Below, piece by piece: positions 10,315 to 12,147 of a stretch of 12,147 bases of DNA. Numbering within the stretch: the first letter of the stretch is position 1; each line of letters begins with the position of its first letter. A model generated the notes under the pieces. The model had not been told where the DNA came from. It made no database searches and was given only the letters and a program-made list of their open reading frames with translations. Location of the stretch: contig JAFGWS010000130.1 in NCBI GenBank assembly GCA_016937035.1, positions 1 to 12,147 of the forward strand. The letters run 5' to 3'. The position numbers and the translations under genes were made by a program. This DNA comes from Pontiellaceae bacterium (GTDB lineage Bacteria; Verrucomicrobiota; Kiritimatiellia; Kiritimatiellales; Pontiellaceae).

Positions 10315-11955
10315 TTATTTCCTGTGTCTCGACTGCCGCGGCAGCCCGGAGCGCGGCTCTTCTTTATTCTGCCGGTTCTGTTCAAATCCAAATTTTTTCA
10401 GGAAGCCGGGGACGTCTGGGCGGTTGCCGCGCGAATAGTCGCTCCAGAGCGCTTCAGTGACCGCCCTTTCGGGCAGGCCGCGCTCCTGAGTCAGATAGGT
10501 CATCAACAGCTCTGCGAGGCGTACCATGTGCAGATTTCCGGTGGTTCCGGTCTGTGCATAAAGCCAATCGGTCCAGTGCATGAATGCACTGAACGCGGAG
10601 CTTGGCCCCCAAGATGCTGGCGGTACGGGTTTGCCCGCATCTTGCGGGCCTTGAAGGGTTGTCCAAATCAGTGGCGCAGTTTGGATAAAGTGGCCGTTAT
10701 TCACGGTGAGGTTCCAATAGCGGGCGAAGCGCTGGAGTCGCTGCATTTGGGTGAAGTCGATCTGCGCGGTCTGGAGAATTTCGTAGGGCGCGTGGGGGCT
10801 GTAGACCATGCTCCATTCCTGCGTGTGACGATCAATTGCCGCTCCGCGCAGGCGCTTGAGGATGCCGAGCTGGATCTCCTGTGGATTGAGAGCGAGCAGG
10901 CGATCAAATCCATCGGCAAAGCTGTCCAAATCTTCGCCCGGTAGCCCGGCGATCAAGTCGGCATGGATATGTACGGCGGCTTCCTGCCGCAGGCGGCGCA
11001 GATTGGTTTCAATTTGTGTAATGTTGAGCGGTCGCTGGATACGCTGCGCCACCTCCGGATTAAAGGTTTGAATGCCGATTTCAAACTGGAACATGCCCTG
11101 CGGGCAATGCTTGAGCGCATCCATCAGTGAGTCCGGCAGACGGTCGGGGATCATTTCCAGGTGAACCATCAGGCCGGGCTGATAGCGGTCGCGGAAGAAC
11201 GCGATAATTTCGAGCGCAAAGTCGAGGTCGATGTTAAAGCTGCGGTCGACGAATCGGAAGGTGCGCGCCCCGCGATCCAGCAGCTTCTGCATGGCCGCAA
11301 GAAAACGGTCTTTAGGGAAATAACGCACGGCGGAGTCGAGCGACGACATACAGTATTCGCAACGAAACGGACAGCCGCGCGAGGCCTCGACATAGATGGC
11401 GCGATGAGGAATGTCTTCATCGGTATAAAGGTCATACGGCAGTTCGATTTGCGAAACGTCGACAGGTGCGGAACGGATTATTTTTTCACTACGAAGACAC
11501 GAAGGACACGAGGTTTTTTCTAAGGCCCCTTCTGCCTGCTTCGTGCGCTTCGTGTCTTCGTGGTTTAAAATCTGCCGGCACAGGTTTCGGAATTCTATTT
11601 CGCCTTCGTCGCAGATGACGTAGTCGGCGTAGGGGTAGATTTCCTGTTCTTCGGTTTCATAGCTGATTTCCGGGCCGCCGAGCACGAGCGCCATTTCGGG
11701 GCGGAGCTTTTTCAGCAGAGCCGCCACTTTAGTGACGAGCTCAATATTCCAGATATAGCAGCCGATGCCGACAATGCGCGGATGGCACGCAAGGATTTTT
11801 TCTACGGCGGTGCGCGGTTGTACGGCGAGATCGAATTCGAGCAGCGCGGCTTTCGATTGTAAATCGCCGAGATTGGCCAGCAGGCAGCGCGCACCGAACG
11901 CGCAGTGTGCGTAGCGGGCGTTGAAGGCTACGAGCAAAATTTCGGATGAGTCCAT
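10315..11955 (-). CDS. B12-binding-domain radical SAM protein (DUF4080 type)
   Basis: This enzyme should use a 4Fe-4S cluster and SAM, with a cobalamin-type N-terminal domain; the substrate is unknown. From the ATG at 11955 the protein has 546 residues. The Rossmann-like B12 domain covers about 1-130 (ILLVAFNARYAH 6-17, GGPEISYE 93-100). The radical SAM core starts near 185, with its cluster cysteines at C195, C199 and C202 (RGCPFRCEYC). Core motifs such as LEMIPDRLP (266-274), FEIGIQTFNP (291-300) and HADLIAGLPGED (331-342) follow. The remaining 160 residues resemble the DUF4080 C-terminal region. The frame stays open to 12105, but the terminator at 11998-12024 makes 11955 (or 11964) the sensible start; neither has a strong ribosome site. 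Two stretches, about residues 132-163 and 435-452, are encoded by palindromic repeats inserted in frame. Confidence 0.9.
   Translation of the reverse strand: MDSSEILLVAFNARYAHCAFGARCLLANLGDLQSKAALLEFDLAVQPRTAVEKILACHPRIVGIGCYIWNIELVTKVAALLKKLRPEMALVLGGPEISYETEEQEIYPYADYVICDEGEIEFRNLCRQILNHEDTKRTKQAEGALEKTSCPSCLRSEKIIRSAPVDVSQIELPYDLYTDEDIPHRAIYVEASRGCPFRCEYCMSSLDSAVRYFPKDRFLAAMQKLLDRGARTFRFVDRSFNIDLDFALEIIAFFRDRYQPGLMVHLEMIPDRLPDSLMDALKHCPQGMFQFEIGIQTFNPEVAQRIQRPLNITQIETNLRRLRQEAAVHIHADLIAGLPGEDLDSFADGFDRLLALNPQEIQLGILKRLRGAAIDRHTQEWSMVYSPHAPYEILQTAQIDFTQMQRLQRFARYWNLTVNNGHFIQTAPLIWTTLQGPQDAGKPVPPASWGPSSAFSAFMHWTDWLYAQTGTTGNLHMVRLAELLMTYLTQERGLPERAVTEALWSDYSRGNRPDVPGFLKKFGFEQNRQNKEEPRSGLPRQSRHRK
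10604..10650. repeat. Palindromic repeat inside the radical SAM gene (3' part)
   Basis: Two 14-bp arms (10604-10617 and 10637-10650) are inverted copies matching at 13 of 14 bases, each containing CAAGATGC or its complement. The right-hand part (10634-10649) is itself a hairpin, CCCGCA/TGCGGG. In the protein it encodes about residues 435-452, a Pro/Gly-rich stretch (GPQDAGKPVPPASWGP) unlike the flanking helical sequence. It keeps the frame. A separate 8-bp hairpin (CAGTGCAT-GA-ATGCACTG, 10574-10591) lies just beside it. Confidence 0.7.
11488..11567. repeat. 80-bp MITE-like inverted repeat inside the radical SAM gene
   Basis: The left arm (about 11489-11512) and the complement of the right arm (about 11541-11564) both read near ACGAAGACACGAAG followed by a second CACGA, differing at only a few positions. 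Similar CACGAAGACACGAAG repeats occur widely as interspersed elements in environmental bacteria, as I recall them. The element keeps the reading frame and encodes about residues 132-157 (NHEDTKRTKQAEGA...), a polar segment between the B12 domain and the radical SAM core. It looks like an insertion tolerated in a linker. Confidence 0.75.
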
Positions 11956-11997
11956 GGGTTGCATGGGCGTATGTATAGCGGAACGATCCGAAAAGTA

Positions 11998-12024
11998 AAA
12001 CACCCCGCGCGAGGCGGGGTGTTT
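11998..12024 (-). terminator. Intrinsic terminator of the right-hand gene
   Basis: AAACACCCCGC (11998-12008) pairs with GCGGGGTGTTT (12014-12024) across a 5-base loop. Read on the minus strand the stem is followed by TACTTTTC after its own T run. It lies 24 bases after the stop of the partial gene at 12048 and upstream of the radical SAM start, so it separates the two transcripts. Confidence 0.85.
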
Positions 12025-12047
12025 GGTATTACCGAATAAGGGATCGG

Positions 12048-12147
12048 TTATTTTTCGCTGCGGACGCGGAAGAACTGCGTCGGGCTGTCGCTCGAGATTT
12101 CCCAAATGACCGCTTCGCCGGCGTTGGTCCAGGATTCCAGATCGCCG
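12048..12147 (-). CDS. C-terminus of an unseen, probably secreted protein (partial)
   Basis: The last 32 codons of a minus-strand gene enter from the right edge: GDLESWTNAGEAVIWEISSD, then SPTQFFRVRSEK and TAA at 12048-12050. A WTNAG ... FFRVR ending is typical of repeated beta-sandwich tails on large exported proteins of PVC-group bacteria, as I recall them. The rest of the gene is outside the window, so product and function cannot be given. The terminator at 11998-12024 follows. Confidence 0.8.
   Translation of the reverse strand, partial: GDLESWTNAGEAVIWEISSDSPTQFFRVRSEK

Noticed and set aside
10324..10944. 206-codon plus-strand open frame
   Set aside because: It is antisense to the radical SAM gene and has no signal, domain or ribosome site of its own.

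Overview
The window looks like a stretch of chromosome from a free-living Gram-negative bacterium of the PVC group, most plausibly Kiritimatiellota or a relative. This placement is an inference. It rests on a PEP-CTERM secreted protein, a DUF3332-type lipoprotein, a partial C-terminus (12048-12147) of the kind seen on large secreted proteins, and many short palindromic repeats in the spacers and even inside a gene. No rRNA or species-level marker is present. Housekeeping genes (tRNA-Thr, proC, a yggS-type gene, prmA) are interleaved with accessory material.

Layout. 1-917: three direct repeats with an exact 23-bp period, a candidate promoter, a PEP-CTERM protein and its terminator. 863-1397: mostly gene-free. 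1398-1473 (-): tRNA-Thr(CGU). 1570-3116 (-): a yggS-proC operon whose 74-bp spacer is almost entirely a heptanucleotide repeat. 3291-3644 (+): a small DUF3332 lipoprotein and a strong terminator. 3645-4157: a gene-free cluster of at least five palindromic REP-like sequences. 4158-6187 (+): a translationally coupled ABC ATPase and MacB/FtsX-type permease, both starting at TTG. 6309-8743 (-): a tightly packed three-gene cassette (GT2-GtrA glycosyltransferase, membrane-anchored phosphodiester glycosidase, small four-TM protein) that resembles Firmicutes/Mollicutes envelope genes and is probably acquired. 8825-9342 (+): gene debris, namely a 41-bp fragment of an FtsX permease joined in frame to a frameshifted DUF2726 gene. 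9268-11955 (-): a B12-binding radical SAM protein (DUF4080 type), prmA, and a 44-codon membrane ORF overlapping the prmA stop by ATGA. 11998-12147 (-): terminator and C-terminus of an unseen gene.

How the genes work together. The ABC pair would form an inner-membrane exporter or lipoprotein-release machine, with no adaptor or outer-membrane partner in view. The glycosyltransferase/GtrA and phosphodiester glycosidase suggest a module that attaches a polyprenyl-linked sugar to, and trims, a surface glycan. The yggS-type protein and ProC share an operon, a common arrangement linking PLP homeostasis and proline synthesis. The most unusual features are repeat-derived DNA inserted in frame at two places in the radical SAM gene, the heptamer tract inside an operon, the palindrome cluster, and the permease fragment fused to a DUF2726 relic at the edge of the glycan cassette. 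I did not find a clearly new defence or metabolic system. The three-gene glycan cassette is the best candidate for an under-described function.
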